From an uncultured Clostridia bacterium (GTDB lineage: Bacteria; Bacillota; Clostridia; TANB77; CAG-508), in contig CAQRYF010000012.1 of the NCBI GenBank assembly GCA_948875265.1, forward strand, positions 1-34,824: 34,824 nt of DNA, written 5' to 3'. Position numbers and translations under genes: made by a program. This document shows positions 14,301 to 23,259 of this stretch, piece after piece; within the stretch, counting starts at the first letter, position 1; every line of letters begins with the position of its first letter. Under the pieces are notes generated by a model. That model was not told the origin of the DNA, made no database searches, and saw only the letters and a program-made list of their open reading frames with translations.

Positions 14301-15209
14301 TTTTTCTATTGTTATTTTTCCTAGTTTTCCATTTTTAAATTCATCTAGTATTATTCTTGCTGTTTTTTCTTCGTCTATGTTTCCTCCTGACATTATACAT
14401 CCTCTTTTTCTTCCTATTTCTAACATTATTTCATATATGTTACTATTTTCTGGTTGGTCTTGATTTAATGTTTCTTGTATGTATTTTTCATCTAGTTTAT
14501 ATCTCTCACATAAGTTTTGTCTGTAATTCTCTATTAAAAATTTAACTAAATAGTATGCTATTTCTGTTCTTTCTAAAATATCGTCTTTAATTGTTCCTGT
14601 AAATGCTAGGTTTAATGCTACTTCTTCACTTTCAAATTTTGGCCATAATACACCTGGTGTATCTAATAGTTCTACTTTTTGATTTATACGTATCCATTGT
14701 TTTTGTTTTGTTACACCTGGTTTGTTTCCAACTCCTGCAGTTGTTCTTTTTGATATTCTATTAATAAATGATGATTTACCTACGTTTGGAATTCCAAGTA
14801 TCATTGCACGAATTTTTCTTCCTATTCTTCCTTTTTCAGCTTGAATTTGTAAGTCTTGTGCCATTATTTTTTCTATTTCTCTTATACAAGCTTCTACGCC
14901 TTTTCCTGAATTTGAGTCTGTTAATACTGCCTTAATTCCCTTTTTATGATAATATTCTACCCATAATTTATTTTGCTTTTCATCTGCTAAATCACATTTA
15001 TTTAATATTATCATCTTTTTTTTACCTGATGTGATTTTTGATATATCTGGGTTTTGACTTGCTATTGGGATTCTTGCATCTAGTAGTTCTATTACTATAT
15101 CTACTAATTTTAAATCTTCTGCTATTTGTCTTCTTGTTTTTGCCATATGTCCTGGGTACCAGTTTATGTTCATTTTAGAAAAATTTTTTTCTTCATTATT
15201 TTTTTGCAT
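14277..15209 (-). CDS. rbgA: ribosome biogenesis GTPase RbgA (YlqF)
   Basis: 310-residue circularly permuted GTPase required for late 50S subunit assembly. The N-terminal NWYPGHMAKTRRQI is the YlqF hallmark, followed by LLDARIP, then G4 NKCD, G1 GIPNVGKSS and G3 DTPGVLWPK in permuted order, and the C-terminal ANTAR-like helical domain. I start at the ATG 15207-15209, 8 nt after TAGGAAG; the GTG three codons upstream overlaps that site. The final eight residues are encoded by a REP-like repeat, which may have replaced the native tail. Confidence 0.95.
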   Translation of the reverse strand: MQKNNEEKNFSKMNINWYPGHMAKTRRQIAEDLKLVDIVIELLDARIPIASQNPDISKITSGKKKMIILNKCDLADEKQNKLWVEYYHKKGIKAVLTDSNSGKGVEACIREIEKIMAQDLQIQAEKGRIGRKIRAMILGIPNVGKSSFINRISKRTTAGVGNKPGVTKQKQWIRINQKVELLDTPGVLWPKFESEEVALNLAFTGTIKDDILERTEIAYYLVKFLIENYRQNLCERYKLDEKYIQETLNQDQPENSNIYEIMLEIGRKRGCIMSGGNIDEEKTARIILDEFKNGKLGKITIEKCPIGDVS

Positions 15210-15278
15210 AATTTTCACTTCCTAACAACTTTATTTTTTTTTGCATATTTTTCACTTCTTTAATCAAATTTTAATTCA

Positions 15279-15767
15279 TTAAATTTTTATTCCATATACT
15301 TTAGTAACAAGTGGATTTAAAAAATATACCAAACAATTATCTGTTTTAAATTCTATCGCTTTCCATTTTTGTCTTTCTATAAATTTAAATCTCCTATCGC
15401 TATTAGATTTTTCTTTTAATTTTTCCCAATTTTCTACTTCAAAATCTGGAGCTGCTTCATAATATAATTTACTTTTGTCATAAAATCTTATTTTTAAAAA
15501 TTTTAAATCTCCCCATTTAGTTTTTATTGGATTATCTAACAAATAAAAGTTTCCTTTTTCTGTACTATCTATTAATTTACTAACTTTTTTAACTTCATAA
15601 TCTAATTTCATTCTATGTTCTTCAGATATAGGAAATATATCAATAAAATCTATACGTTTTATTCCATCAATTTCGTTTATATCATTTGTTATTCTTTGTT
15701 CATTTATCTTAACTATTTCTTCTATCATATTTTTGTTCTCATTCATTTCATTATTATTTTGTTTCAT
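15279..15767 (-). CDS. hypothetical protein
   Basis: 162 residues from ATG 15767 with GGAGG 4-5 nt upstream. It is soluble and rich in Lys, Glu, Ile and Asn, with an N-terminal helix-like part and a mixed C-terminal half (WGDLKFLKIRFYDKSKLYY, then WKAIEFKTDN). No known domain recognised. The start overlaps the end of the KilA-N frame, so they may be co-translated. Phage or mobile-element origin is plausible from that neighbourhood. Confidence 0.6.
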   Translation of the reverse strand: MKQNNNEMNENKNMIEEIVKINEQRITNDINEIDGIKRIDFIDIFPISEEHRMKLDYEVKKVSKLIDSTEKGNFYLLDNPIKTKWGDLKFLKIRFYDKSKLYYEAAPDFEVENWEKLKEKSNSDRRFKFIERQKWKAIEFKTDNCLVYFLNPLVTKVYGIKI

Positions 15768-15783
15768 AATGCCTCCACTCACT

Positions 15784-16419
15784 TCAATTATTATTGTTTC
15801 CTAATAATTTTATTTTTTCTGCATTATTAAGTATCTCTAACTGATACTTTGCAATTTTACTTAATATTTCAAATTTTTCTTCTTTATTTTTTCCTTCTTT
15901 AATCAATTCTGCATTATGTGATTCTAAATTTGATAATACTGTTAGTTCATTAATTGTTGCATAATCTCTAACATTACATTTTTTTGCTAAATCTGAATTA
16001 AGTTCTCTCCATTTTTTAGCAGTTGTATTAAAAATAGCAACATTTAAGATATCTGCTTCTTCAGCATATTTCAACCATTCTCTATTTTTATAAAAATCAT
16101 TATCTGGCAATATGTAGTTTTTAATTGCATCCGTATGTATCAGATAGTTATTCTTTGTTAGTATTCTTTTTACATCCCATTCTCTATTCTGATTTTCTAA
16201 CTCCTTTAATCTCTCAAATTCCTTTATTAAATATAATTTAAAAACAGGGCTAATTGCTGATGAAAATTCAAATGCAATATCTTTATGTGCATAAGTTCCA
16301 CCATATTTACCTAACTTAGAGTACATACCAATTGCATTTGTTTTCTCACACCATTCTGTAACACTTGGTGTAAAAGTTAATAAACCTACTTGTTTTCTAA
16401 AGTGTTCAGATTCGAACAC
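15784..16419 (-). pseudogene. KilA-N domain protein, 5'-truncated
   Basis: KilA-N proteins are phage/virus DNA-binding proteins. Here the frame begins mid-domain: WCEKTNAIGMYSKLGKYGGT then YAHKDIAFEF and KLYLIKEFERLKELE are typical of its second half. The frame stays open upstream for ETYNPNFKVFESE, also KilA-N-like, before a TAG. The first ~40 residues of the domain are lost and replaced by the tail of the Bro-N gene. The only start is a GTG (16417-16419) inside a 9-bp-arm inverted repeat (16399-16422) with no ribosome site. Confidence 0.7.
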
Positions 16420-16420
16420 T

Positions 16421-16798
16421 TTAAAATTTGGATTGTATGTTTCCTAAATTTGCAAGCCATAATTTAAAAGGCTCTGCTTTGCTACTTGGAACAGATTCAA
16501 TAAGTCTTAAAATTCCTTTAGTATCTAAAGTGTCTGTATCTCTCATTTTTCCATCTTGTGCTTTTAATTTTAAACGTACGAGATTTTCGTACAGTTCACT
16601 TCCTTCTTCTGTCAATTTCCTTTTTAAATCTGACCAATATCTTTTGGGAATTTTACTATCTGTCAATGCACTAATTACATCAATAACACTAAAAAAATAT
16701 TCTTCTTTTTCACTATCCCATATACTTCTAATTTCTTTTTTTTCAAATAAATTTGATATTGTTTCTAATTTATTATCTATGACATTATCTCCTTTCAT
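16421..16798 (-). pseudogene. Bro-N (BRO family) protein, 3'-truncated
   Basis: 125 codons of the Bro-N DNA-binding domain found in phage antirepressors: FFSVIDVISALTDS, YWSDLKRKL and the closing PFKLWLANLG. The normal continuation is missing; the frame runs into KilA-N sequence and stops after IQSKF. The strong site AAAGGAG lies inside the annotated start (codons 2-4) and is followed 3 nt later by an out-of-frame ATG. That suggests the true start was destroyed by a small indel. This gene and the following KilA-N piece look like products of one deletion. Confidence 0.65.
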
Positions 16799-17067
16799 TT
16801 TTGCATTATAATTTAACTTTGCTATAATCTCTTAAACATTATCGTATTACTTTTTTTAATCTTTTTATTATATATTTATCATATCATTATGTTTTTGATT
16901 ATTTTCTATCAGTTTAATTTCAAATCATATTTTGGATTAAATGTGAAAAATCCTATTTTTAATAATTGCTTATTTTTAGAGATTTTGTGAGTGTTTTCTT
17001 AAATCCCCACTTTCCAATTAATGTTCATATTTTCATTTCCTTCATTTGAAAAAATTCTCTTAATTAT

Positions 17068-17415
17068 TTAATTAACATTGTTATGTACCCTTACAAAAAT
17101 ATACTCTGATTCTATATCACCATTATTATATATTTCATGAAATACATTAGCTGGATACATAAATGTATCACCTGGATGATATGAGTATTCTCCATCTTCA
17201 TCTTTTACTACTCCTGAGCCTTTTATTACATACATTATTTCATCTACATTTTCATGATTATGCCATGCATACTTATTTCCAATAGGAAGCCACCCATAAG
17301 TCATTCCTTGAATCATCCCAAACTCATTATCTGCAATATACAATTTTCTGTTTCCACTACCTCCATGAGCTTCTTCTTTTTTTATATTCTCGTTTAATTT
17401 CCTTATAACCTTCAT
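17068..17415 (-). CDS. cupin-domain protein
   Basis: 115 residues forming a single cupin barrel. Motif 1, HNHENVDEIMYVIKGSG, supplies two His and a Glu; motif 2, PGDTFMYPANVFHEIYNNG, supplies the third His. Such small cupins bind a metal and may be isomerases, sugar-binding proteins or sensors; the substrate cannot be told. The site AAGGA lies 6-7 nt before the ATG. It is a single gene, about 0.25 kb downstream of the decayed Bro-N locus on the other side of an empty AT-rich stretch (16800-17067). Confidence 0.85.
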   Translation of the reverse strand: MKVIRKLNENIKKEEAHGGSGNRKLYIADNEFGMIQGMTYGWLPIGNKYAWHNHENVDEIMYVIKGSGVVKDEDGEYSYHPGDTFMYPANVFHEIYNNGDIESEYIFVRVHNNVN

Positions 17416-17513
17416 AATAATCCTTCTTTCTTTTTTATTTTTAGATATATAGAATATAATAAGCTCTCTTTAAATCTAATTAAATCAGTTTATATTCATT
17501 TTATCATTATATT

Positions 17514-17999
17514 CTACAATGTCCTATAATTATTTTTATCTGCTCTTTCATCCATTTTTCTATCGTAATTTTCATTATTATAAAACCAGTCTGTTTTTTT
17601 ATCTTTTGGATTACTTTTTCTTCCCTTGTCTGCTAATAAATCTAATAACACTGCAATTGGAATTATCATCCCTATAAGTGATATAAAAGTATTCATATAT
17701 ACACTAACAGATTGCATTGTTTCATCAGCTGTTATTATTGAATTTATATTGTTAAATAAGTATACTCCAAAATACATTCCATATAAAAGAAGATATAATA
17801 ATCCTCCTATAATATTTCTTTTTACTACAAGTATTACACATATTAAAAATGCAAATAATAAAGCTATTTCCATCTCCTTATTTAATGGAACTATCCCTCC
17901 AAAATCTATATTTAGTTCTGATGTTAATGTTACTATTATCCTAAATACCCAAAACATCACCATAAACATAACTAATAACCATGTTGAAAATTTCTTCAT
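17514..17999 (-). CDS. hypothetical four-helix membrane protein
   Basis: 161 residues with about four hydrophobic helices by eye (residues ~5-22, 45-60, 62-85, 103-125) and a charged cytoplasmic tail (RKSNPKDKKTDWFY...). GAGGGGG precedes the ATG by 7 nt. No family recognised. It follows the DUF1292 gene across a palindromic hairpin. Confidence 0.7.
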   Translation of the reverse strand: MKKFSTWLLVMFMVMFWVFRIIVTLTSELNIDFGGIVPLNKEMEIALLFAFLICVILVVKRNIIGGLLYLLLYGMYFGVYLFNNINSIITADETMQSVSVYMNTFISLIGMIIPIAVLLDLLADKGRKSNPKDKKTDWFYNNENYDRKMDERADKNNYRTL

Positions 18000-18062
18000 T
18001 TGTTATCCCCCTCTTATTTTAATATCTTTTTAAATGTTGTATTCAATGTGACATTCTTATAC

Positions 18063-18096
18063 TAATTAAAGACGGATGATTTTCCGTCTTTAATTA
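18063..18096. terminator. strong symmetric hairpin after the DUF1292 gene
   Basis: TAATTAAAGACGGA (18063-18076) pairs perfectly with TCCGTCTTTAATTA (18083-18096). The T-tract after it is weak, but the position, 25 bp after the operon's last stop, fits transcription termination. Confidence 0.6.
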
Positions 18097-18120
18097 ATAA
18101 TATAATTACAAATTTTATTT

Positions 18121-18429
18121 CTAGTCTACAAAATCAAAATCATCTTTAAATTTTTCTTTAAATATTTCAAATACTTTATTTAATATTTCTTCATCTTCAA
18201 TACTTACATATGATTCTTCATCTGCATTATCATCATCATTATCTTCTATTTTTAATATTACTACTTCTCCTTCATCTTCTTCTCCTTCTTCTGTAACTGG
18301 TAATAATACTACATATTCTTCATCATCTAATTCGACTAAATCTAAAAATTCAAATTTAACTTCATTACCTGCTTCATCATTTAATATTACTATGTTATCT
18401 AATTCTTCTCCTTCAAAATTTTCTTCCAT
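18121..18429 (-). CDS. yrzB: DUF1292 (YrzB-type) acidic protein
   Basis: 102 residues, extremely acidic (long Glu/Asp runs). The family core is ILNDEAGNEVKFEFLDLVEL then EEYVVLLPV. Its function is unknown, but the gene is widely conserved beside ruvX and ireB in Bacillota, as here. AAAGGAG lies 7 nt before the ATG. Confidence 0.88.
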   Translation of the reverse strand: MEENFEGEELDNIVILNDEAGNEVKFEFLDLVELDDEEYVVLLPVTEEGEEDEGEVVILKIEDNDDDNADEESYVSIEDEEILNKVFEIFKEKFKDDFDFVD

Positions 18430-18487
18430 ATCTTTTCTCCTTTCAAATTTTAAATTATATTTATATATTTAATATAATAACGTATGT

Positions 18488-18922
18488 TTAATCATTTTGC
18501 AATGAGTTTTTTAATTTATTTAAATAAGTTTCTAATATATATACTGCAGATATAGTATCTACTATATTTCTCTTTTTATTCTTATTAATATCTAAAAAAT
18601 TCATTGTTCTATGAGCTTCTACTGTTGTTAATCTTTCATCAACAATTTCTATTTTTTTCTTATTATATTTACATTTTAATTTATGTATAAATTCTTGTGT
18701 TATTTTTCCTCTTTCAGACATAGTGCCATTCATATTTAATGGCATACCAACAACTATTGTTTCAACTTCATATTGATTAAATATTTCATCTAATCTTCTT
18801 AAAATCACTTTATCAGAACCTTGCCTTACAATAGTTTCTAGTCCTTGAGCTGTTATGTTTAATTCATCAGTTATTGCAATTCCTACTCTTGCATCTCCAT
18901 AATCAATTCCTAAAATTCTCAT
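18488..18922 (-). CDS. ruvX: RuvX/YqgF putative Holliday junction resolvase / pre-16S rRNA nuclease
   Basis: 144 residues with an RNase H-like fold. MRILGIDYGDARVGIAITD holds the first catalytic Asp, VVGMPLNMNGTMS the middle block and VDERLTTVEA the second acid pair. YqgF proteins act in 16S rRNA 5'-end maturation and are proposed Holliday junction nucleases. It begins 1 bp after the ireB stop, so it is translationally coupled. Confidence 0.94.
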   Translation of the reverse strand: MRILGIDYGDARVGIAITDELNITAQGLETIVRQGSDKVILRRLDEIFNQYEVETIVVGMPLNMNGTMSERGKITQEFIHKLKCKYNKKKIEIVDERLTTVEAHRTMNFLDINKNKKRNIVDTISAVYILETYLNKLKNSLQND

Positions 18923-18923
18923 A

Positions 18924-19181
18924 CTAATCTTTTTCTATTCCTATATAATTTTTCACCATTTTTTCAAGTAATTCGTCTCTTTCAATTGATCTTATCTTAT
19001 TTCTTGCATCATTGTGGCTTGTTATATATGTTGGATCTCCAGATAATATATATCCAACAATTTGATTTATTGGATTATATCCTTTTTCAACCAAAGAGTT
19101 ATATACGTCTTTTAATATTTCTTGACATTTAACGCTCTCCTCTCTCTCAACTTCAAAATGCATTGTTTTATCAAATTCCAT
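18924..19181 (-). CDS. ireB: IreB family regulatory phosphoprotein
   Basis: 85 residues (UPF0297/DUF965). The central NPINQIVGYILSGDPTYITS is diagnostic. In enterococci IreB is phosphorylated by the PASTA kinase IreK and tunes cell-wall stress resistance. AAGGAGG lies 9 nt before the ATG. It is the first of the conserved ireB-ruvX-DUF1292 block, here placed behind an unrelated set of membrane/ATPase genes. Confidence 0.95.
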   Translation of the reverse strand: MEFDKTMHFEVEREESVKCQEILKDVYNSLVEKGYNPINQIVGYILSGDPTYITSHNDARNKIRSIERDELLEKMVKNYIGIEKD

Positions 19182-19198
19182 AGACTTAGTCCTCCTTT

Positions 19199-20323
19199 TT
19201 ATATATTTGTTATGTCACTTTCTTTTTTGTTTGCATTATCTAAATATTGTTCTAATTTTTTAAGTACCTCTTCTAAACCTGTACCTTTATAATACGAAGA
19301 TATTACAAAATTCAATTTAGGTATAGCTATTTGCTTATATTCATTTTTGTTTGATGTTACATCTAAATTTAGTTCTTTAATTTCTTCTTCAGTTAATTGT
19401 ATTTTCATATTTTCTATCTTTTCTTTTGTTTCATTTAAAAAGTCTCCTACGCTATTTGCTTCTACTCCTGAAAATGCTATTACAAATTTAGGCCCCATAT
19501 ATCTTACAAATACATATTCACTTGATATATTTTCTTTAACATAGTTGCTTATTTGAGTTATCACTTTGTTTCCTAACTCTCTACTGCCCTCTTTATTTAT
19601 ATCTTGTATATTTATTATTTTAAACATACATATTGTAGAAATAGTATATTGATCAATTATTTTCTTACCTTCGCCATATAAATATTCTTCTGAATATAAT
19701 CCTGTAAATAAGTCTTTTCTTACAATTGATTCTAATGTTTTTTGATGAACAACTGTCTTTAATACTGATGTAATATTTTCTTTTATTACTTCTAGTACTG
19801 TTGTATCTACATTATCAAAATCATGTGGTGTTCCACTTTCAATTATCCAATATCCAATATATACATTATCTATATATAATGGAAAGAATATTGCTGCTTT
19901 TGCTCTTCCAAATTCCATTTCTTGATATGGAAGTCTTTCATTTTCATTATTTACTGTAACGTATTTAGGGGTTGCTGTTTCTATACTATCTTTAAACATA
20001 TCTACATTTTGTAGTGTTTTTAAAGCGTCCCAATGTTTTTTATCAACATTAGATGCTTTTACTTGATATTCTGCACCGTCAAATACTACTATTGTCGAAT
20101 ATTTTATTTCATATCTTTCTATTAATATATCATTTATTTTATTTATTTTTTCTTCTACTGTAGATGTTTCTCCTATAGCATTCATAAAATCTTGGACTAC
20201 ATATAAGTTAGTAACTCTTTGGTTCATGTTTTTAAATTTCTGTATTTTTTTATGTATTGTTATATTATATATTACTAGTCCAAAAACTATCAATACTAGT
20301 ATTGCTACTACTGCTATTATCAC
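19199..20323 (-). CDS. membrane-anchored GAF plus degenerate GGDEF protein
   Basis: 374 residues, GTG start with GGGGG 7-8 nt upstream. One N-terminal helix (AVVAILVLIVFGLVIYN) anchors the protein. A GAF-like sensor follows (~40-195; AAIFFPLYIDNVYIGYWIIE). The C-terminal domain opens with RKDLFTGLYSEEYL, matching the DxLTGLxNR entry of diguanylate cyclases, but the active loop reads YMGPKFVIAF instead of GGDEF. It cannot be an ordinary c-di-GMP synthase and is probably a binding or signalling platform. It lies 25 bp after the ATPase gene in the same apparent operon. Confidence 0.75.
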   Translation of the reverse strand: MIIAVVAILVLIVFGLVIYNITIHKKIQKFKNMNQRVTNLYVVQDFMNAIGETSTVEEKINKINDILIERYEIKYSTIVVFDGAEYQVKASNVDKKHWDALKTLQNVDMFKDSIETATPKYVTVNNENERLPYQEMEFGRAKAAIFFPLYIDNVYIGYWIIESGTPHDFDNVDTTVLEVIKENITSVLKTVVHQKTLESIVRKDLFTGLYSEEYLYGEGKKIIDQYTISTICMFKIINIQDINKEGSRELGNKVITQISNYVKENISSEYVFVRYMGPKFVIAFSGVEANSVGDFLNETKEKIENMKIQLTEEEIKELNLDVTSNKNEYKQIAIPKLNFVISSYYKGTGLEEVLKKLEQYLDNANKKESDITNI

Positions 20324-20348
20324 TACTTTTTCCCCCTTCTTCTAGCAT

Positions 20349-22736
20349 TTAATAATTTCGTTTCATTTGATTTAAAGTGTTATTCATATTTGCACTAAAG
20401 TTCCCTCTTCCTTGTCCTACTGATGGCGGATTATATGTATTTTTTGTTGTTCCTAATGGATATATCATATTTCCTAATTCTTTTAATGTTTGCATAAACA
20501 TTTTAGAATATCCTTTTAAAGAAACATTACATTCGATTATATTTTCTAAATATTTAGTATATATTTCTTCTTCAAATGGTATTGAAACATATTTTATTGT
20601 ATTTCTATCAAATAACTCTGTCATGAATGACATTGCTGGATCATTATAATATGCCATTCCTCCTATTATTACTTTTTCTGTAATTCCTCTTATTTTAACG
20701 GTTTTATTTAAAATTATTCTTAATTTTCTTTCATCTAATACATTTTTAGCTTTTAGCTCTCTTAAGAATGCTGTAAGCGGTTGTATAGTTAATACATCTA
20801 AAGATTGTACTAAATATGTTTCTTGAGATTGTTTAAAATATCCTATTGGTGTATCAAAATCTGTATCAATTAATATTAGTGAATAATTTTTTACTAAAGT
20901 TTGTAATATTTCATCTACATTTTGTATTGATTCATTTTCATCAGGTAGGGATGTATACACTGTAAGATTTTTATTCACAGTTATTCCCTGTGTTGTTCCT
21001 TGAACAAGGCCTTGTATACTATTTGACGCTATATTTCTTAGTTGCTCTTCATTTTTTGTATATATATAATATGAATTTCTATTTTTAGTTGTATCTAATA
21101 TTACAGTATTAATTCCAAGTGATGACATTAATTCTGCTATATTATTAACTATAAATGATGTTCCATTTTTACTAGTTCCAACAAATGTAACTATTTTTTT
21201 ATCTGGAGTTAATAAGTTTGATAAATCTATTGTACTTTCATAATAATTATTTTTTTCTATAATTGGATTAGCCTCATAATTGCTGACTCCATAATTATTA
21301 ACTTCATTATTATTGTATCCATTATAATTATTATAGTTGTTATCTTCTGGTTCTTGTTCTGGTTGGTTATCTATTGTTTCAAATCCAGGTAATACTGCTG
21401 GTTCTGGCTCAACTATATCTTGTCCAACCCCTGGTAATACTGTCTCATCTTCTTCGTAATCCTCAAATCCAGGCAACACTGCTGGTTGTTCTGAAACTTC
21501 TTCAAATCCAGGTAATATTGCTGGTTCTGGTTCAACTATACTTTGTCCAACTCCAGGTAATATTGTTTCATCTTCTTCATAATCATCAAATCCTGGCAAT
21601 ATAACTGGTTCTTCAGGAATAGGATTCTTTCTTGGTCTTCCCCTTCCTCTTTTCACTGGTTTTACTGCACTTTCATTAGTATCAGGAATAGGGTTCTTTC
21701 TTGGTCTTCCTCTTCCTCTTTTTACTGGTTGTGGCTCAGGTGCTGGTTCTAAATTTATTTTTTGTTCTATTTCTTGATTACTTACCTCTTCTATTTCTTC
21801 TTTAATTGGTTCAGTTTCCTCTTTTTGTAATTCATATGTTGATGGTTTTGTTTGTATTATAGATTCTTCTATAGTTGGTTTCGTTCTTGATAATTTTTTT
21901 GACCCATTCATATTTACTGATGATGGTATAACTACTGGTTTAGACATTATTTGTCCTCTATTTTGTGACTTTAATAATTTTTCACTTGGGCCCATATCTT
22001 GTTTTTTGTCTGTTTTTCTTAATGTATCAGACACAGTATTATTAAATGACATTATTTGTTGATACTTAGTAGATTTTTCTTCCAATACCGCACGAACATT
22101 TAATGGTAGAAATTTGCTTATAATTCTTAATTGTGTATCATTATACTGTGCAGCAATATTATTAAAACTATCTATATATCTATTTTCATCTTTGCCTAAT
22201 CTTTTATAATGAGCCACAATGTTTTGTATTTCCATTTCACTAACATCATTTTCATTTTCTGCTTGATAATTCACATTTTCTGAATCTATCTTATAATATA
22301 CTTTTGCTTCTTTTTTTACACGAGGTCTATTTATTAATCTACATACCTCATCTACACTTCTATCATTTCCTATAATTGCATTATAAACACCTATTCCAAA
22401 TAGTTTTACTAATATTTGTTCTGATTTATTTCTTCTATCTGAACAAATTAAAATTATAGGAATATCATTCCCTCTTGTGTTTGAAGCTTCATCACTTATA
22501 CTATCTAATTTGTCAAATATAAATTTATCAATTTGATCATATTGATTATTTGTGAATGCCTCTAAATCCTCACTTATTACTATTCTATCATATGTTTTAT
22601 CTTTTTGTATTTCTTTCAATATTGCATTAAAGTAATAAACGTTTTTATATGAAATTATTTGTTTATATTCTTTTTGATATTTTTTTACTATCGATTCTGA
22701 TATTTCTTCATTACTTACAGCAAATAGAACTTTCAT
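20349..22736 (-). CDS. TadZ/MinD-like ATPase with receiver-like N-terminus, AT-hooks and Pro-rich repeats
   Basis: 795 residues. The N-terminal ~140 residues look like a degenerate response-regulator domain (MKVLFAVSNEE...IVISEDLEAF...IPIILICSD). The middle is low complexity: two copies of VKRGRGRPRKNPIP, each an AT-hook-like GRGRP core, then repeats of the type EPAVLPGFE / DYEEDETVLPGVGQ-IVE, then an Asn/Tyr-rich linker. The C-terminal ~250 residues resemble a SIMIBI (ParA/MinD/TadZ) ATPase with VTFVGTSKNGTSFIVNNIAE in the Walker A position and LILIDTDFDTP as Walker B, but the P-loop lysine pattern is atypical. The CpaE/TadZ layout suggests localising a secretion or pilus apparatus. Confidence 0.65.
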   Translation of the reverse strand: MKVLFAVSNEEISESIVKKYQKEYKQIISYKNVYYFNAILKEIQKDKTYDRIVISEDLEAFTNNQYDQIDKFIFDKLDSISDEASNTRGNDIPIILICSDRRNKSEQILVKLFGIGVYNAIIGNDRSVDEVCRLINRPRVKKEAKVYYKIDSENVNYQAENENDVSEMEIQNIVAHYKRLGKDENRYIDSFNNIAAQYNDTQLRIISKFLPLNVRAVLEEKSTKYQQIMSFNNTVSDTLRKTDKKQDMGPSEKLLKSQNRGQIMSKPVVIPSSVNMNGSKKLSRTKPTIEESIIQTKPSTYELQKEETEPIKEEIEEVSNQEIEQKINLEPAPEPQPVKRGRGRPRKNPIPDTNESAVKPVKRGRGRPRKNPIPEEPVILPGFDDYEEDETILPGVGQSIVEPEPAILPGFEEVSEQPAVLPGFEDYEEDETVLPGVGQDIVEPEPAVLPGFETIDNQPEQEPEDNNYNNYNGYNNNEVNNYGVSNYEANPIIEKNNYYESTIDLSNLLTPDKKIVTFVGTSKNGTSFIVNNIAELMSSLGINTVILDTTKNRNSYYIYTKNEEQLRNIASNSIQGLVQGTTQGITVNKNLTVYTSLPDENESIQNVDEILQTLVKNYSLILIDTDFDTPIGYFKQSQETYLVQSLDVLTIQPLTAFLRELKAKNVLDERKLRIILNKTVKIRGITEKVIIGGMAYYNDPAMSFMTELFDRNTIKYVSIPFEEEIYTKYLENIIECNVSLKGYSKMFMQTLKELGNMIYPLGTTKNTYNPPSVGQGRGNFSANMNNTLNQMKRNY

Positions 22737-22739
22737 TTG

Positions 22740-23147
22740 TTACCCCCTTCCAAATTTTACAAACACTGCAAATGCTAGTGGTAATATTTGGCATATAATT
22801 AGTATCGTAACAAAAGTTACAATTAATCCCATACCTTTTTCTAAGGTATCTAGTTTTCTAATACCTATAATATATTGATGTATTGCTCCTATTGCAATTC
22901 CTAAAAAGCATAATGGTATACTATAAATTCTAACTAAATTTAATATGTATGCTACTAATCCATATGCATCTGATCCATATTTTTGCTTGTAATCTTCTAG
23001 CGAATTAGACGCATTATCTTTTAATTCAATTATTTTACTTTCTGTTGCTTCATCAATTGCTTTTTCTACTGCATATGTTTTATTAGTAATTAAAAACATT
23101 CCAGCTATTAACATTAATATTGTAACAACCGCTACTATTTTTTTCAT
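22740..23147 (-). CDS. small VirB2/TrbC-like membrane protein
   Basis: 135 residues. A signal peptide (IVAVVTILMLIAGMFLI, cleavage near KTYAVE), a short charged extracytoplasmic segment, then two long hydrophobic helices (IYSIPLCFLGIAIGAIHQYI and MGLIVTFVTILIICQILPLA) ending in a short GRG tail. This arrangement is seen in type IV secretion pilins (VirB2/TrbC), but the match is structural only. It is the first gene of the operon leading to the TadZ-like ATPase, only 3 bp upstream, which supports a shared apparatus. Confidence 0.55.
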   Translation of the reverse strand: MKKIVAVVTILMLIAGMFLITNKTYAVEKAIDEATESKIIELKDNASNSLEDYKQKYGSDAYGLVAYILNLVRIYSIPLCFLGIAIGAIHQYIIGIRKLDTLEKGMGLIVTFVTILIICQILPLAFAVFVKFGRG

Positions 23148-23220
23148 CTAATTGTGCCCCTTTCTAAGTCATGTTTTTGGCAAAATATTCCTTATAATCA
23201 TTATACTTTTATATCATACA

Positions 23221-23259
23221 ATAAATTGTAAAAAATAGCAAGAATTTTTTACAATTTAT
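23221..23259. terminator. terminator hairpin embracing the glucosaminidase stop codon
   Basis: 16-bp perfect arms (23221-23236 and 23244-23259). The stop codon and last codons of the glucosaminidase (ends at 23249) form one arm, so termination and stop are fused. T-rich segments lie within the arms. Confidence 0.6.

Noticed and set aside
18063..18096. Palindrome as a regulator operator for the 161-residue membrane protein
   Set aside because: Its position just after the DUF1292 stop and long perfect stem fit a terminator better; no promoter elements flank it clearly.
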